Of a stretch of DNA of 48,273 bases, positions 1 through 8,247 are shown one piece after another. The position numbers and the translations under genes were made by a program. The DNA is taken from positions 1 to 48,273 of the forward strand of contig CAZABG010000010.1 of the NCBI GenBank assembly GCA_964483465.1, given 5' to 3'. A model generated the notes under the pieces. That model was given only the letters and a program-made list of their open reading frames with translations. It made no database searches and was not told where the DNA came from. Each line of letters begins with the position of its first letter. Position 1 is the first letter of the stretch. Source of the DNA: CAZABG01 sp964483465. GTDB lineage: Bacteria; Chlamydiota; Chlamydiia; Chlamydiales; Parachlamydiaceae.

Positions 1-764
1 GAGTTAATCCATCCGGTAGCAAATATTTCGTGCTTGCCGCCTTCGTTTGTAGGTTTTAATCGATTCAATTCGTCAATAACGAGAGGATGATTTTCTATCT
101 CTATCGGCGGTATGAATTTTGTAGAAAATTGCTGAATGTATACAGGGAGCTCGAAAAAGATAGCGATAGCGCTTAGCAGCATCAAATACCCAAACACTTT
201 ACGTATGGTTTGAGTGTATGCTTTAAAATGCTGCGTCAATTTTTTTCCGCCGTAAATGATGGCAAGCATCGGAAGCGCGGCTCCAATCGCATAGGCTAAA
301 GTCAAAAAGAATACTTCCGAAGTGACCTGTCTTGTAACCGCAAGAACTATAATTGAGGCAAGAAGAGGCCCTGCGCAAGGCGTCCATATGAGTCCAAGCG
401 CCGATCCTAATAAAAATCCGCCCCAAAATCCATTAGACGATTCAACTTCAATGGATGAAAAACGAGAAGTCCATTTCTCGAATTCATCGCTTAGCCTTGG
501 AAAAATAAGAACTAAACCAAATAGACCCAAAATGATAACGGCTATCCACTGCAGCCATTGGGGAGAAATATTAAATTGTTCGACGAGCCACGAAAGAGCA
601 AGTGTAAAAAGGGTAAAACTAACCGTAAATCCGGCTATAATTCCAAATGGCCTTGCCTTTCCTTTTAACGCTCCCGCCGCAAGAAGCGGCGGAAGAACCG
701 GCAAAATACAAGGGGATAGTATCGTTACTATTCCCGCAAGAAAGGCAAATGCCAGTAATAACAT
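1..764 (-). CDS. DipZ/CcdA-type cytochrome c biogenesis / thiol-disulfide transmembrane protein, 3' end missing
   Basis: About 254 residues are visible; the gene runs off the left edge, so its C-terminus is not seen. The start at 764 follows the stop of the upstream gene with no gap (TAA then ATG). The N-terminus is a very hydrophobic CcdA/DsbD-type membrane domain: helix 1 carries the motif SPCILPVLPP and a later helix carries WTPCAGP, the two conserved Cys-Pro sites of this family, spaced as expected for the pseudo-symmetric halves. In the family these cysteines pass electrons from cytoplasmic thioredoxin across the inner membrane to periplasmic thiol proteins. About six membrane segments are followed by a soluble part with KPTNEGGKHEIFATGWIN, where DipZ-type proteins begin a periplasmic thioredoxin-like region; that domain itself lies outside the window. 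Membrane part confident, exact subtype less so. Confidence 0.85.
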   Translation of the reverse strand, partial: MLLLAFAFLAGIVTILSPCILPVLPPLLAAGALKGKARPFGIIAGFTVSFTLFTLALSWLVEQFNISPQWLQWIAVIILGLFGLVLIFPRLSDEFEKWTSRFSSIEVESSNGFWGGFLLGSALGLIWTPCAGPLLASIIVLAVTRQVTSEVFFLTLAYAIGAALPMLAIIYGGKKLTQHFKAYTQTIRKVFGYLMLLSAIAIFFELPVYIQQFSTKFIPPIEIENHPLVIDELNRLKPTNEGGKHEIFATGWIN

Positions 765-1178
765 TTATTTTGCCTGCTGTATGTATTTAGGTCGCTCTTG
801 ATCAACAAGCGCTTGTAGTTCCGTTAAATCCCCTGTTGTGATCAATTCTTTTTTGAAAATTGAAAGGAGTTTTTGGCGGACAAGCGGGCTATTGACCGAA
901 GGCGTGTTATAAAAGTTAGCGTAAAGGGTTTTCTTAACGCCTAACATCGCGTTTGCGTTTTCAAAACGAATCACATTAGCATCCGTTGAAACGACATCTT
1001 TTCTCTCAACAGAAGCGGCAAGTTTTTGAACGAGGTCATTTTGCTTTTGGATTTCGGTTTGAAGTTGACCATAGAAAGCTTCAAGGTCAGCCTGATTTGT
1101 CTGAGTGGGTTGATAGGTTGAATCTGCAGCAAACATTGGGCTTGAAGCCAACATCATAAATACAAATAATTTTCTCAT
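765..1178 (-). CDS. small exported protein of unknown function
   Basis: The 137-residue product starts with a short basic end and a hydrophobic stretch ending in FAADS, a plausible signal peptide cut after Ala18. The mature part is polar and probably helical, with Gln-rich and charged stretches. It contains no cysteine, so it is not itself a thioredoxin. A good ribosome site (AGGAG, 7 bases before ATG) supports the start. Its stop codon touches the start of the DipZ/CcdA-like gene, so the two are almost certainly co-transcribed and it probably acts in the periplasm with that redox system. No family was recognised. Confidence 0.7.
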   Translation of the reverse strand: MRKLFVFMMLASSPMFAADSTYQPTQTNQADLEAFYGQLQTEIQKQNDLVQKLAASVERKDVVSTDANVIRFENANAMLGVKKTLYANFYNTPSVNSPLVRQKLLSIFKKELITTGDLTELQALVDQERPKYIQQAK

Positions 1179-1272
1179 TATTTTTTCTCCTATGGATCAG
1201 ATTTAACATTTTATTTGAATTAGCACAATTCATCTCCTTTATTGGAAATATATAATCTGCTATCATACCTCC

Positions 1273-1860
1273 ATGTCTTTATTTCAAATTGCAATCATCT
1301 TTTTCTTGGTCACTAATCCGATCGGAAATACTCCAACTATTTTAGCGCTCGTTAAAGACTATGATTTTAATAAGCAACGTTGGATTTTATTTAGAGAAGG
1401 GGTTTTCTCTTTATTAATAGCTTTATTCTTTCAATATTTTGGTGAATTTTTTCTTCAAGCGCTTAACGCGAGCAGTTACGCCTTAACCCTTTGCGGCGGC
1501 ATTCTACTCTTCTTAGTTGCGTTGAAAATGATTTTCCCTTTGTCTGAAGCTCATACCGGCAACAAGCCGAAACAAGAACCGTTCATCGTCCCTATTGCCA
1601 CTCCTTTGATGTCGGGCCCTGGTTTGATGACGATCATTATGATCAATTCAAAGCTTGAGGCTAATAATCTTAAGATTACAGGAGCGATCCTTCTCGCTTT
1701 CTCAGGAGTAATTGCCATCATGCTCATCGCTCCCTATCTTCAAAGAATAATCGGTAAGCGCGGACTTTTGGCATTAGAGCAAGTGATGGGTATGGTGCTT
1801 GGCCTAATCGCGATGGAAATGGTCGTTAAGGGCGTAAATTTATTTGTAGAAACGTTATAG
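1273..1860 (+). CDS. MarC family integral membrane protein (first copy)
   Basis: The 195-residue protein has about six membrane segments and the MarC/UPF0056 signatures: FLVTNPIGNTP near the N-terminus, where the family has a conserved N/D-P-x-G-N, and EPFIVPIATPLMSGPG in the middle. The family is widespread, related to small-solute exporters, and its substrate is unknown; it is not a proven antibiotic-resistance factor. A -10-like TATAAT lies at 1251-1256, only about 17 bases before the ATG, and no Shine-Dalgarno is visible, so the leader is very short. A second MarC gene follows after 12 bases, suggesting tandem duplication and possibly a heteromeric pair. Confidence 0.88.
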   Translation: MSLFQIAIIFFLVTNPIGNTPTILALVKDYDFNKQRWILFREGVFSLLIALFFQYFGEFFLQALNASSYALTLCGGILLFLVALKMIFPLSEAHTGNKPKQEPFIVPIATPLMSGPGLMTIIMINSKLEANNLKITGAILLAFSGVIAIMLIAPYLQRIIGKRGLLALEQVMGMVLGLIAMEMVVKGVNLFVETL

Positions 1861-1872
1861 GGTAATGGATTT

Positions 1873-2469
1873 ATGGAGTGGTTTTCTTTAGCAGTTATTT
1901 TATTTTTAATCATGGACCCGTTGGGTAACGTTTCGTCCTACTTGTCTTTAACAAAAGGACTGACCCCGAAACAGCAGCGCTTCATTGTCATTCGCGAAAT
2001 GTTAATCGCACTTGCAGCCATGCTGATCTTTAATTCAATCGGCGAATACCTATTCGATATCCTTCATGTTTCTGAAAAGACGGTGCGTCTTGCGTCGGGC
2101 GTAATCTTATTCCTCTGTGCGATTAAGATTCTATTTCCTACTGTTGACTCTCCACGCAACAACTTGCCGCAAGGCGAGCCCTTCATTGTACCTCTTGCAA
2201 TTCCGCTCGTTGCAGGTCCTTCGCTTCTTGCGACCATTATGTTATTTGCCCATATAGAGCCTAACTTTTCCACAATGATTTATGCTATTTTGGCTGCATG
2301 GATGGCGTCCTGCCTGGTTTTATTAAACTCGAACAACCTTCAAAAGTGGCTCGGAACAAACGGCCTCATCGCGGCAGAACGTTTAATGGGTATGGTCCTT
2401 GTACTCCTCTCTATCCAGCGATTCCTTGAAGGGGTGCAACTCCTTGTCAAGTCGTGCAAAATAACGTAA
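1873..2469 (+). CDS. MarC family integral membrane protein (second copy)
   Basis: This 198-residue paralogue has the same layout as the gene before it: FLIMDPLGNVSS near the N-terminus and EPFIVPLAIPLVAGPS centrally. The first conserved motif has Asp (MDPLGN) where copy one has Asn (TNPIGN), and the loops differ, so the copies have diverged for a long time. Membrane topology is about six helices. Its last 16 bases overlap the GTG start of truA in another frame, so all three genes appear to form one transcription unit. Substrate unknown. Confidence 0.88.
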   Translation: MEWFSLAVILFLIMDPLGNVSSYLSLTKGLTPKQQRFIVIREMLIALAAMLIFNSIGEYLFDILHVSEKTVRLASGVILFLCAIKILFPTVDSPRNNLPQGEPFIVPLAIPLVAGPSLLATIMLFAHIEPNFSTMIYAILAAWMASCLVLLNSNNLQKWLGTNGLIAAERLMGMVLVLLSIQRFLEGVQLLVKSCKIT

Positions 2470-3194
2470 AACTTACCCTCGTTTACGACGGTGCTAACTA
2501 TTTTGGATGGCAGAGAACCCTAACGGGTCCTTCCATCCAAGAAACTGTCGAAAACGCCCTTTCTTTAATCCTTCGAGAACCCATCCATGTAAATGGAGCG
2601 AGCCGCACCGACAGGGGCGTTCACGCTAAGGGACAAACCCTCAACTTTCTTACCCACTTCCCTTTCAGCTCAAAAACCTTTTGGAACTTAAACAAAGTTC
2701 TGCCGAAAGACATAACCGCAACCTCGTTTGAGCTGATGCCGCTCGATTTTCACGCTACCTTATCCGTTTCTTCCAAAGTTTACCTTTATAAACTTACGAA
2801 CGCATGCTATCAACTCCCCCAAAACCGCTTCACCGAATGGCATCACCCCTACCCGCTTGATTTCGATCTCATGAAACAAGCGTGTGCTTTGTTAAATGGA
2901 ACACACGACTTTGAAGCGCTAACCAACCAAAAGAATAATGAGACGTACGACAACCATATCCGAACGATAAAACACTTTGATGTCCTGAAAGACGGAGAAC
3001 GATTTACATTCATTATTGAAGGAGACAACTTTCTTTATAAGATGGTTCGCAACATGGTGGGGTTAGTCGTTTATGTAGGCCAAGGGAAGATTAAGTTAAA
3101 CGAAGTTCCATCCATATTAAAAAATAAAGACAGAAAAAAAGCCGGCGTTACAGCACCGGCACACGGTCTTTTCTTAGAAAAAGTGAAATATTAG
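2454..3194 (+). CDS. truA: tRNA pseudouridine synthase A
   Basis: The 246-residue enzyme converts uridines 38-40 of tRNA anticodon arms to pseudouridine. The catalytic motif is clear, GASRTDRGVHAKGQ, in which the Asp of RTDRGVHA is the nucleophile. Also visible are YDGANYFGWQR at the N-terminus (the family's Y-D-G-x-x-F-x-G-W-Q) and FLYKMVRNMVG near the C-terminus. The length is normal for TruA. The start is GTG, 16 bases inside the second marC gene, implying translational coupling. The next conserved feature downstream is a repeat-rich spacer. Confidence 0.95.
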   Translation: MQNNVKLTLVYDGANYFGWQRTLTGPSIQETVENALSLILREPIHVNGASRTDRGVHAKGQTLNFLTHFPFSSKTFWNLNKVLPKDITATSFELMPLDFHATLSVSSKVYLYKLTNACYQLPQNRFTEWHHPYPLDFDLMKQACALLNGTHDFEALTNQKNNETYDNHIRTIKHFDVLKDGERFTFIIEGDNFLYKMVRNMVGLVVYVGQGKIKLNEVPSILKNKDRKKAGVTAPAHGLFLEKVKY

Positions 3195-3201
3195 CCTTCT
3201 A

Positions 3202-3243
3202 ATTCTGTGTATTTCATTCTGTATATTTCATTCTGTGTATTTC
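3202..3243. repeat. three tandem copies of a 14-bp unit
   Basis: The unit ATTCTGTGTATTTC occurs three times without gaps (3202-3215, 3216-3229, 3230-3243); the middle copy differs by one base. It starts eight bases after the truA stop. It leads directly into the larger repeat complex, so it may be part of that element's edge. Confidence 0.85.
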
Positions 3244-3246
3244 ACA

Positions 3247-3737
3247 GGCTTTTTTTTAACAGTGAGACCAGTGAGAAGCAACATGAGATAAGTGAGAGGT
3301 TCGTCCTTTTTTAAATGGAGAATTGCGAGTCTCTCATTGTTCTCATGTTGCTTTTCACTGGTCTCCTAAGTAACAAATTTTCTTCTCTAAAGTCTCCGCG
3401 TCTCTGCGCCTCTAAAGTTAAATATTTACCAGATAATGATATCCAGCCATTCGTATAGACCAAATAAAAGTTGAATTTTTAACGCAGAGGCGCAGAGACG
3501 CGGAGACTTTAGAGAGAGATACAATTTTTATCTTGTTACAATACTAATATTGGATGGTCGCGGTCATCCTCCTACTCACTGTTAAAAAAAGCTGGAAACA
3601 ATCAGTTACTTATAATAGTGAAATATTAGAATTTTTTTCTTTTAAATGGAGAATTAGCGAGTTTCTTATTGTTCTCATGTTGCTTCTCACCGGTCTCACT
3701 GTTAAAAAAAAGCTGGAAACTATCAATTACTTATAAT
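3247..3737. repeat. complex of inverted and direct repeats between truA and the outer-membrane gene
   Basis: This gene-free stretch is built from a few repeated blocks. Block A at 3264-3298 is inverted at 3331-3365 with about 31 of 35 bases matching; its core is AGCAACATGAGA. A longer version, 3247-3288, is inverted again at 3672-3715 with only a few mismatches. A further block, starting CTCACTGTTAAAAAAA and ending TTACTTATAAT, is present as direct copies at 3575-3616 and 3695-3737. The phrase TTAAATGGAGAATT occurs at 3311 and 3641. The layout suggests nested or repeated insertion of a small palindromic element, now decayed. No credible protein is encoded. Confidence 0.85.
3384..3515. repeat. 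perfect 30-bp inverted repeat, arms 3384-3413 and 3486-3515
   Basis: The arms match over 30 bases with no mismatch, separated by 72 bases. The core is CTCCGCGTCTCTGCGCCTCT, which is itself a chain of GCGYCTCT-like units. The arms are much richer in G and C than the surrounding AT-rich spacer and sit inside the larger repeat complex. I recall very similar GCAGAGGCGCAGAGACG strings scattered through intergenic regions of unrelated bacteria, but that is memory and unverified. A transcript would fold into a long hairpin. Confidence 0.88.
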
Positions 3738-3751
3738 TTTCAAATGATCGC

Positions 3752-3783
3752 AAAAAAAAAGGGCTCGGCAATTAAGCCGAGCC
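3752..3783 (-). terminator. Rho-independent terminator for the outer-membrane gene
   Basis: On the minus strand an 8-bp stem, GGCTCGGC paired with GCCGAGCC around a 6-base loop, is followed by nine T. It lies 36 bases after the stop of the beta-barrel gene. It is a strong and textbook-shaped terminator. Confidence 0.93.
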
Positions 3784-3819
3784 ATAACTTCCTGGACGAT
3801 ATAAAGTCGCCGTCGAGAG

Positions 3820-4761
3820 TTAAAAATTAGCTGTCACTTCTGCGCCAATGTAAGGCGCGCCTTTGAAGTTAAGATTCTTTTTGTGGTCATAGTGACGGTT
3901 CGCTATTTTAAGCGTACCGCCGAAGGTGTAACCGACGTGAGCGTTAACGGTTAACCAGCTATTCCAAACATAATTTGCCGCAGCTTCAATACCTGCGTTG
4001 CGGTATACCCAGAGAGCCTTTTTAACCGGTTCATGACTTCCTGCACGGTGGCGAACTTCCCAGAAACGTCCCGCAATCGCAAAGTTCCAATTGCAGTTCC
4101 AGGTATAGATAAAGGAAACATTCGTTGGATAAACGAGGTTTAATTTCCACGCGTCATTAATTCTCCAGTCAAATCCAATGATAGGATAGAATCGGTCAAT
4201 CTTCATCCCTGTTAAAGCGATAACACCGCCATGAATACCCCAATCGCAATTTAACGCATAACGGCCCCAAACCATAAAGTCCCAAGCCAGATACTCCTGG
4301 AAGTTCATGTGATGAGGATCAAAGTACATTTTAACAATCGCTTTCCAATCCCAACGTTCCGCTCGTGAAGTAAAAGCTCCAAGAGTTACGTTTGCCCAGT
4401 TAAAGTGCTTTTCATGGAAATAGGGGTTTTGGCGCCAGTCCAGTTTGTCGTTGGTCCAGCCGACCGTTGCAACAACCCCTTCTTTGTAACAAGGGTTGTA
4501 GTAAAGTACCATGCTCGCGTCTGCATTGAATTCGCTGAAGCGGAACTTTTCCCCTTTAAAAGGTTTTTTATCGAATTTCGCTTTACCTACTGCGTCATAA
4601 CTAACACGGATGAGGAAGGGGCCTTTATCATTTTCAGGAGTTTCGGGCGATTGATCAAAAGTGGATACATCGTTCGCTCCAAAGGTGTCGTCTCCAAGGT
4701 CCGCATACGCTGTCGTTGTAAGTGTCATTAGCCCTAGAAAGGCGTGCTTCCATTTATTCAT
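3820..4761 (-). CDS. probable outer-membrane beta-barrel protein
   Basis: The 313-residue product has a clear signal peptide, cut near TAYA-DLGDD. After a short acidic linker the chain shows alternating hydrophobic and polar residues, many aromatic residues (Trp and Tyr at strand ends), and ends in Phe (EVTANF), the usual signature for outer-membrane insertion by BamA. There are few cysteines (Cys in NPCYKEG, ALNCDWG, WNCNWN), as in disulfide-linked chlamydial envelope proteins, although this is not MOMP by sequence as far as I can tell. A strong ribosome site (GGAGG) precedes the ATG and a strong terminator follows, which fits a highly expressed single-gene unit. Function unknown; porin or adhesin are possible. 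Confidence 0.75.
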   Translation of the reverse strand: MNKWKHAFLGLMTLTTTAYADLGDDTFGANDVSTFDQSPETPENDKGPFLIRVSYDAVGKAKFDKKPFKGEKFRFSEFNADASMVLYYNPCYKEGVVATVGWTNDKLDWRQNPYFHEKHFNWANVTLGAFTSRAERWDWKAIVKMYFDPHHMNFQEYLAWDFMVWGRYALNCDWGIHGGVIALTGMKIDRFYPIIGFDWRINDAWKLNLVYPTNVSFIYTWNCNWNFAIAGRFWEVRHRAGSHEPVKKALWVYRNAGIEAAANYVWNSWLTVNAHVGYTFGGTLKIANRHYDHKKNLNFKGAPYIGAEVTANF

Positions 4762-4848
4762 TATTCCTCCATCAAAAAAAATGTTTTACCTTATTTTTGA
4801 TGTGCGTGTCAACGAAAGATTTAAAAGTATTTAATCGCTATAAATGGG

Positions 4849-6420
4849 TTAAACGCTGCCCGACATCCTGCTCAGTTCAAACGACTTCTCCGATTCGGAA
4901 AGGACTTCAATAAAGGTTTTTGTAATGCCTTCGGACTCTCTTTTTTGCACCCTTAAATGATGATCCGCAAACTTAGCTACCTGAGGAAAATGCGTAATAG
5001 AAATGACTTGTGACTTTTGACCAAGCGCTTTCAGCCGCTCTCCGACTTTCAATGCGGTAGCGCCTCCGATATTAGAATCGATCTCATCAAAAACTAAGAC
5101 AGAGGTACCCTCTTTACCGGCTAAAGTTGATTTAATAGCTAAAAGCAGGCGATTAAGCTCTCCTCCCGACGCTCCTTCTGAAACCTCAATTCTTTTCCCC
5201 CCTTTATTCGGAGTGAAATAAAAGGCGACATCCTCCATGCCGGTTCTTTTCATAACAATCGGCATCATTTCCACTTCAAATTTAGCGTCGGGCAAGTTCA
5301 ATTGCTCAAGCTCGAGACGCATGGCCTCTTCAAAGGGTTTAACAGCTTTTTTACGACTCATGGAAATTTTTTCAGCCGCAATCAAATTCTCTTTTTGTAA
5401 AAGATCAATTTCTTTTTTTAAGGTATCGATTTCATCGTCCAGGTTCTCCCAAGACTCTAGGCGCTTTTTTGCCTCATCCCTGTATGCCAATATTTTTTCA
5501 ACCGTATCGCCATAGCGTTTCTTTAGGAAAGTTATCTCTTTTAAGCGAGCTTCAAGCTCGACCAATTTTTCAGGCGAGGAATCAATTTTATTTAAATAGC
5601 GTTCAAGCTCAAACTTCCCCTCTTCAAGTTCGATGATCCCGCTTTTTATCGTTTTAATCAGTTCCTGAAGGGAGGGATCCATCCTTCCTATCTCTTCCAA
5701 AAGACCCTTTAATCTCGCAAAATTGGGCAAGTAATTAATAACTTCTTCTGTCTTTTGAATACGATCCTGCGAAGTTGAGAGCGATTCATATTCTGAAAAT
5801 AATGCCTCTTCTTCTTGAGGCTTTAATTTCGCTTCATCGATCTCTTCGATTTCACGGTTTAAAGCTTCTATTTCGCGAAGCCTCTTTTGGCTCGATGCCA
5901 CAAGGCCATCCAGTTTTTCTTTAAGATCTTTCTCCTTATCAAATGAACGGGAAAAGACCTTCACATCATCCGTAATATCCGCAAAAAGATCTAAAGTATC
6001 GCGATGAAAAGCCGTGTCCAGAAGTTTTGTTGTCGCATGCTGGCTTGCAATATCAATTAATTCCGATGATATCTGTTTTAAAGTAGCGATCGAGCAGAGT
6101 TGATCGTTTATAAAGTTACGGCTTTTACCGTTCAAACTAACTTCGCGTCTTAAAACCAAGATCTCGTCAACATCAATTCCAAGCTCTATAAGCTTCTCAT
6201 TTAGATGGGGAGCGATGAATCGAACTTCGACAATGGCTTTTTGGGCACCGTTTCGAATCCAATCAGAGCCTCCCTTTTCTCCGGAAATGAGTTTTAATCC
6301 GTTTAAAAGAGCGCTTTTTCCTGCGCCCGTCTCACCGGAAATGATATTAAGGCCCGGTTTGAATGGAACACGGGCCATATCGACCAAGACTAGATCTTGT
6401 AAGGCAATGTCTAAAAACAT
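4849..6420 (-). CDS. recN: DNA repair protein RecN
   Basis: The 523-residue SMC-like ATPase acts in double-strand break repair and recombination. Walker A is GETGAGKS (residues 29-36). The central part is a long coiled coil broken in the middle. The ABC signature GASGGELNRLLLAIK and Walker B SVLVFDEIDSNIGG lie in the C-terminal head, followed by the ITHFPQVAKFADHH switch. The length is slightly under the usual 550 or so, mainly in the coiled coil. It lies 9 bases downstream of a small membrane-anchored gene and is probably co-transcribed with it. The C-terminus ends in ELSRMSGSV, matching the family end. Confidence 0.95.
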   Translation of the reverse strand: MFLDIALQDLVLVDMARVPFKPGLNIISGETGAGKSALLNGLKLISGEKGGSDWIRNGAQKAIVEVRFIAPHLNEKLIELGIDVDEILVLRREVSLNGKSRNFINDQLCSIATLKQISSELIDIASQHATTKLLDTAFHRDTLDLFADITDDVKVFSRSFDKEKDLKEKLDGLVASSQKRLREIEALNREIEEIDEAKLKPQEEEALFSEYESLSTSQDRIQKTEEVINYLPNFARLKGLLEEIGRMDPSLQELIKTIKSGIIELEEGKFELERYLNKIDSSPEKLVELEARLKEITFLKKRYGDTVEKILAYRDEAKKRLESWENLDDEIDTLKKEIDLLQKENLIAAEKISMSRKKAVKPFEEAMRLELEQLNLPDAKFEVEMMPIVMKRTGMEDVAFYFTPNKGGKRIEVSEGASGGELNRLLLAIKSTLAGKEGTSVLVFDEIDSNIGGATALKVGERLKALGQKSQVISITHFPQVAKFADHHLRVQKRESEGITKTFIEVLSESEKSFELSRMSGSV

Positions 6421-6429
6421 GCCTGTATT

Positions 6430-6891
6430 CTATGATCCAACAACCTTTTGAATCAAGTTAGTGAATTCACCTCCGCTTAACTCCATCATGTATGAGTTTG
6501 CGCTTAATAGCGGAACTTCAAATACCAAGTTTTTATTTTCGTAAGTAATCGGAGTGATAATAATATCTGGTAAATTAAAGCGATAAACTATGATTCTGTT
6601 AAATCCAATCTTTGGATCTTTATTTGGATAATCTTTTTTATCTACAGGTTCAGCACGATCAAGAAACGTGAGCGCTTCGGTTTGCTGCTTCATGTTTAAA
6701 TTGTAAATCTTACCCTCTTTTTCAACCGCGATGCCTTTAACTTGATTCTTATTGATTCGAAGTTCTTTAGAATTAGTTTTAGTTGAGTCAGGTGCTTGAG
6801 GCTCATAAGAACTAAAGAAATTAAGTCCAAAGAGGGTTAAAATAGCTATAATAACAAGCGCAACAAGCGCATAAATGGTATTCTTTGACAT
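6430..6891 (-). CDS. small single-pass membrane protein of unknown function
   Basis: The 153-residue protein has one N-terminal membrane segment (TIYALVALVIIAILTLFGLN) and a soluble domain of about 125 residues outside it, ending LSGGEFTNLIQKVVGS. I chose the ATG at 6891 because AAGGAG sits 8 bases before it; a GTG at 6900 would overlap that ribosome site. It immediately precedes recN. The soluble part includes NKNQVKGIAVEKEGKIYNLN, which looks like beta structure. No family recognised. Confidence 0.7.
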   Translation of the reverse strand: MSKNTIYALVALVIIAILTLFGLNFFSSYEPQAPDSTKTNSKELRINKNQVKGIAVEKEGKIYNLNMKQQTEALTFLDRAEPVDKKDYPNKDPKIGFNRIIVYRFNLPDIIITPITYENKNLVFEVPLLSANSYMMELSGGEFTNLIQKVVGS

Positions 6892-6919
6892 GAAGGACAC
6901 TCCTTATACTTAAGTAGTT

Positions 6920-7792
6920 TTAGGAGTTCTCTCGAATTTGGTCAAGGGTTTTAAAATGAAGTTTTGACACCTTGGCTAGTCCTTCAAGGCCATATCGATT
7001 AAAAAGACGGCGCCCTGTTTCTACTACTTGTTTCGATGCGCCTTTCGGCAACTCAATTTCGAACTCTTCTCCCAGCTTTTTAAGCCTTTTAACAAAAGTA
7101 TCTCGCGCAAGAATAGAGGCCGCAGCTACGACCAAATCCTCTTCACCGCGATGACGTTGGTCTAAATCTAACGAAATGCCTTTCCTTTTTAACGCGGATA
7201 AAACGACTCTTTCATCGGCAAACTGATCGATAATAACCTTTTGACAAAGAGTCCCTTCTGCAAGCGCTTCAATTGCAGTTGCATGGCCCCACGCTAAAAG
7301 GGAATTTAAATTTCCGAATTTTGGGTATATTTCATTGTATTTTGCGGGATTAATGATGACGATATGGTGATGAAGTGTTTTTATTTTTTTAGCGAGCAAG
7401 TCGATACTCTTATCGGTTAATGCTTTAGAGTCTTTCACTCCCCACTCTTTCAATGACTTAATGCCCTTATCGTCTGCATAGACGCCGGCCACGCAAAGAG
7501 GTCCGAAAAAATCCCCTTTTCCTGATTCATCAATCCCGATGTGAGGAAAAAGGTGCTCTTCGCTGCCAAAGTCGTGCGTAACTTCCGGCTGAAGAAAATA
7601 CTCGATAAAATCCTTAGCCTCTTTACCTTGCACCACCAATTTTCCTGATTCAAACAAGGTGATAGATAAATTCGTTTTTTTAGCGAGAAACTTTGTATAG
7701 GCAGGCTTAGTTAGCTCGAATCCATTTTCTTTCAAATAGGCGAGTAATATTTTTTCTTGAGAAGGGTTAATCGTGGTTACAAACGGATTCAT
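6920..7792 (-). CDS. rnhC: ribonuclease HIII
   Basis: The 290-residue enzyme cuts RNA in RNA-DNA hybrids. The RNase H fold starts with HIGIDESGKGDFFGPL, the HIII form of the catalytic Asp-Glu site; further acidic residues lie in VIIDQFADERV and in the SILARDTFVKRL segment. An N-terminal domain of about 80 residues before it is the TBP-like substrate-binding domain that marks HIII as against HII. I place the start at the ATG at 7792; a TTG at 7828 in frame would add 12 residues with no support. The gene is divergent from rodZ. In Chlamydia trachomatis rnhC also neighbours a rodZ-like gene (recalled as CT008-CT009), so this arrangement is ancestral. Confidence 0.94.
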   Translation of the reverse strand: MNPFVTTINPSQEKILLAYLKENGFELTKPAYTKFLAKKTNLSITLFESGKLVVQGKEAKDFIEYFLQPEVTHDFGSEEHLFPHIGIDESGKGDFFGPLCVAGVYADDKGIKSLKEWGVKDSKALTDKSIDLLAKKIKTLHHHIVIINPAKYNEIYPKFGNLNSLLAWGHATAIEALAEGTLCQKVIIDQFADERVVLSALKRKGISLDLDQRHRGEEDLVVAAASILARDTFVKRLKKLGEEFEIELPKGASKQVVETGRRLFNRYGLEGLAKVSKLHFKTLDQIRENS

Positions 7793-7839
7793 GTTAATTG
7801 TCGTTTCGTTTATAACAATACAATACAAGGACTTCAGTT

Positions 7840-8247
7840 ATGACGGAAGAAGAAAACCTCAGCCTAGGCGATATATTCAAAAGAAGGCGAAAAGAGCTTA
7901 ACATCTCGCTTAAAGAGGTGGAGAGCGCGACTTCAATCCGCATGAACTATCTTTCAGCCATTGAAGAGGGAGATTACACGAAACTCATTTCTCCCATCTA
8001 TGCACAAGGATTCGTAAAACAGTACGCAGGATTTCTAGGGCTCGATGGAGAAGATCTTGTAAGAAACAATCAGCATCTATTTTCTCAATCAGGCGTGCAT
8101 GACTTTGCCTACGGGATAGGCACGCTTGAAATGCGCGGCAACCCAGGAGCTAGAGTTAAAGGGATTCCCACGATTATCTGGATTTCCGCATTTTTCCTCC
8201 TTTTAGCAATCGCTTGGTTTGTCGCGAGAACCTTTGATGTACTCTAG
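7840..8247 (+). CDS. rodZ: short RodZ-like cytoskeletal protein (HTH plus one membrane segment)
   Basis: The 135-residue protein has a helix-turn-helix domain of RodZ type (residues about 6-75: GDIFKRRRKELNISLKEVE, then YLSAIEEGDY and YAQGFVKQYAGFLGL), a linker, and one membrane segment at 109-130. RodZ links MreB filaments to the cell-wall machinery. The usual periplasmic domain is absent: the chain ends five residues after the membrane helix, as in the chlamydial RodZ described for CT009. In Chlamydiae, which lack FtsZ, MreB-RodZ guides septal peptidoglycan. A Shine-Dalgarno (AAGGA) lies 8 bases before the ATG. The next gene overlaps it by 11 bases. Confidence 0.9.
   Translation: MTEEENLSLGDIFKRRRKELNISLKEVESATSIRMNYLSAIEEGDYTKLISPIYAQGFVKQYAGFLGLDGEDLVRNNQHLFSQSGVHDFAYGIGTLEMRGNPGARVKGIPTIIWISAFFLLLAIAWFVARTFDVL

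Noticed and set aside
322..801. Plus-strand open frame of 159 codons
   Set aside because: It lies antisense to the DipZ/CcdA-like gene, whose conserved membrane motifs are on the minus strand.
3194..3258. Terminator after truA
   Set aside because: AGCC and GGCT before an eight-T run could pair, but only with a loop of over 40 bases containing the tandem repeat; too weak to call.
3554..3736. 60-codon plus-strand frame in the truA spacer
   Set aside because: It is made of the repeat units themselves (the same short phrase twice) and has no ribosome site.
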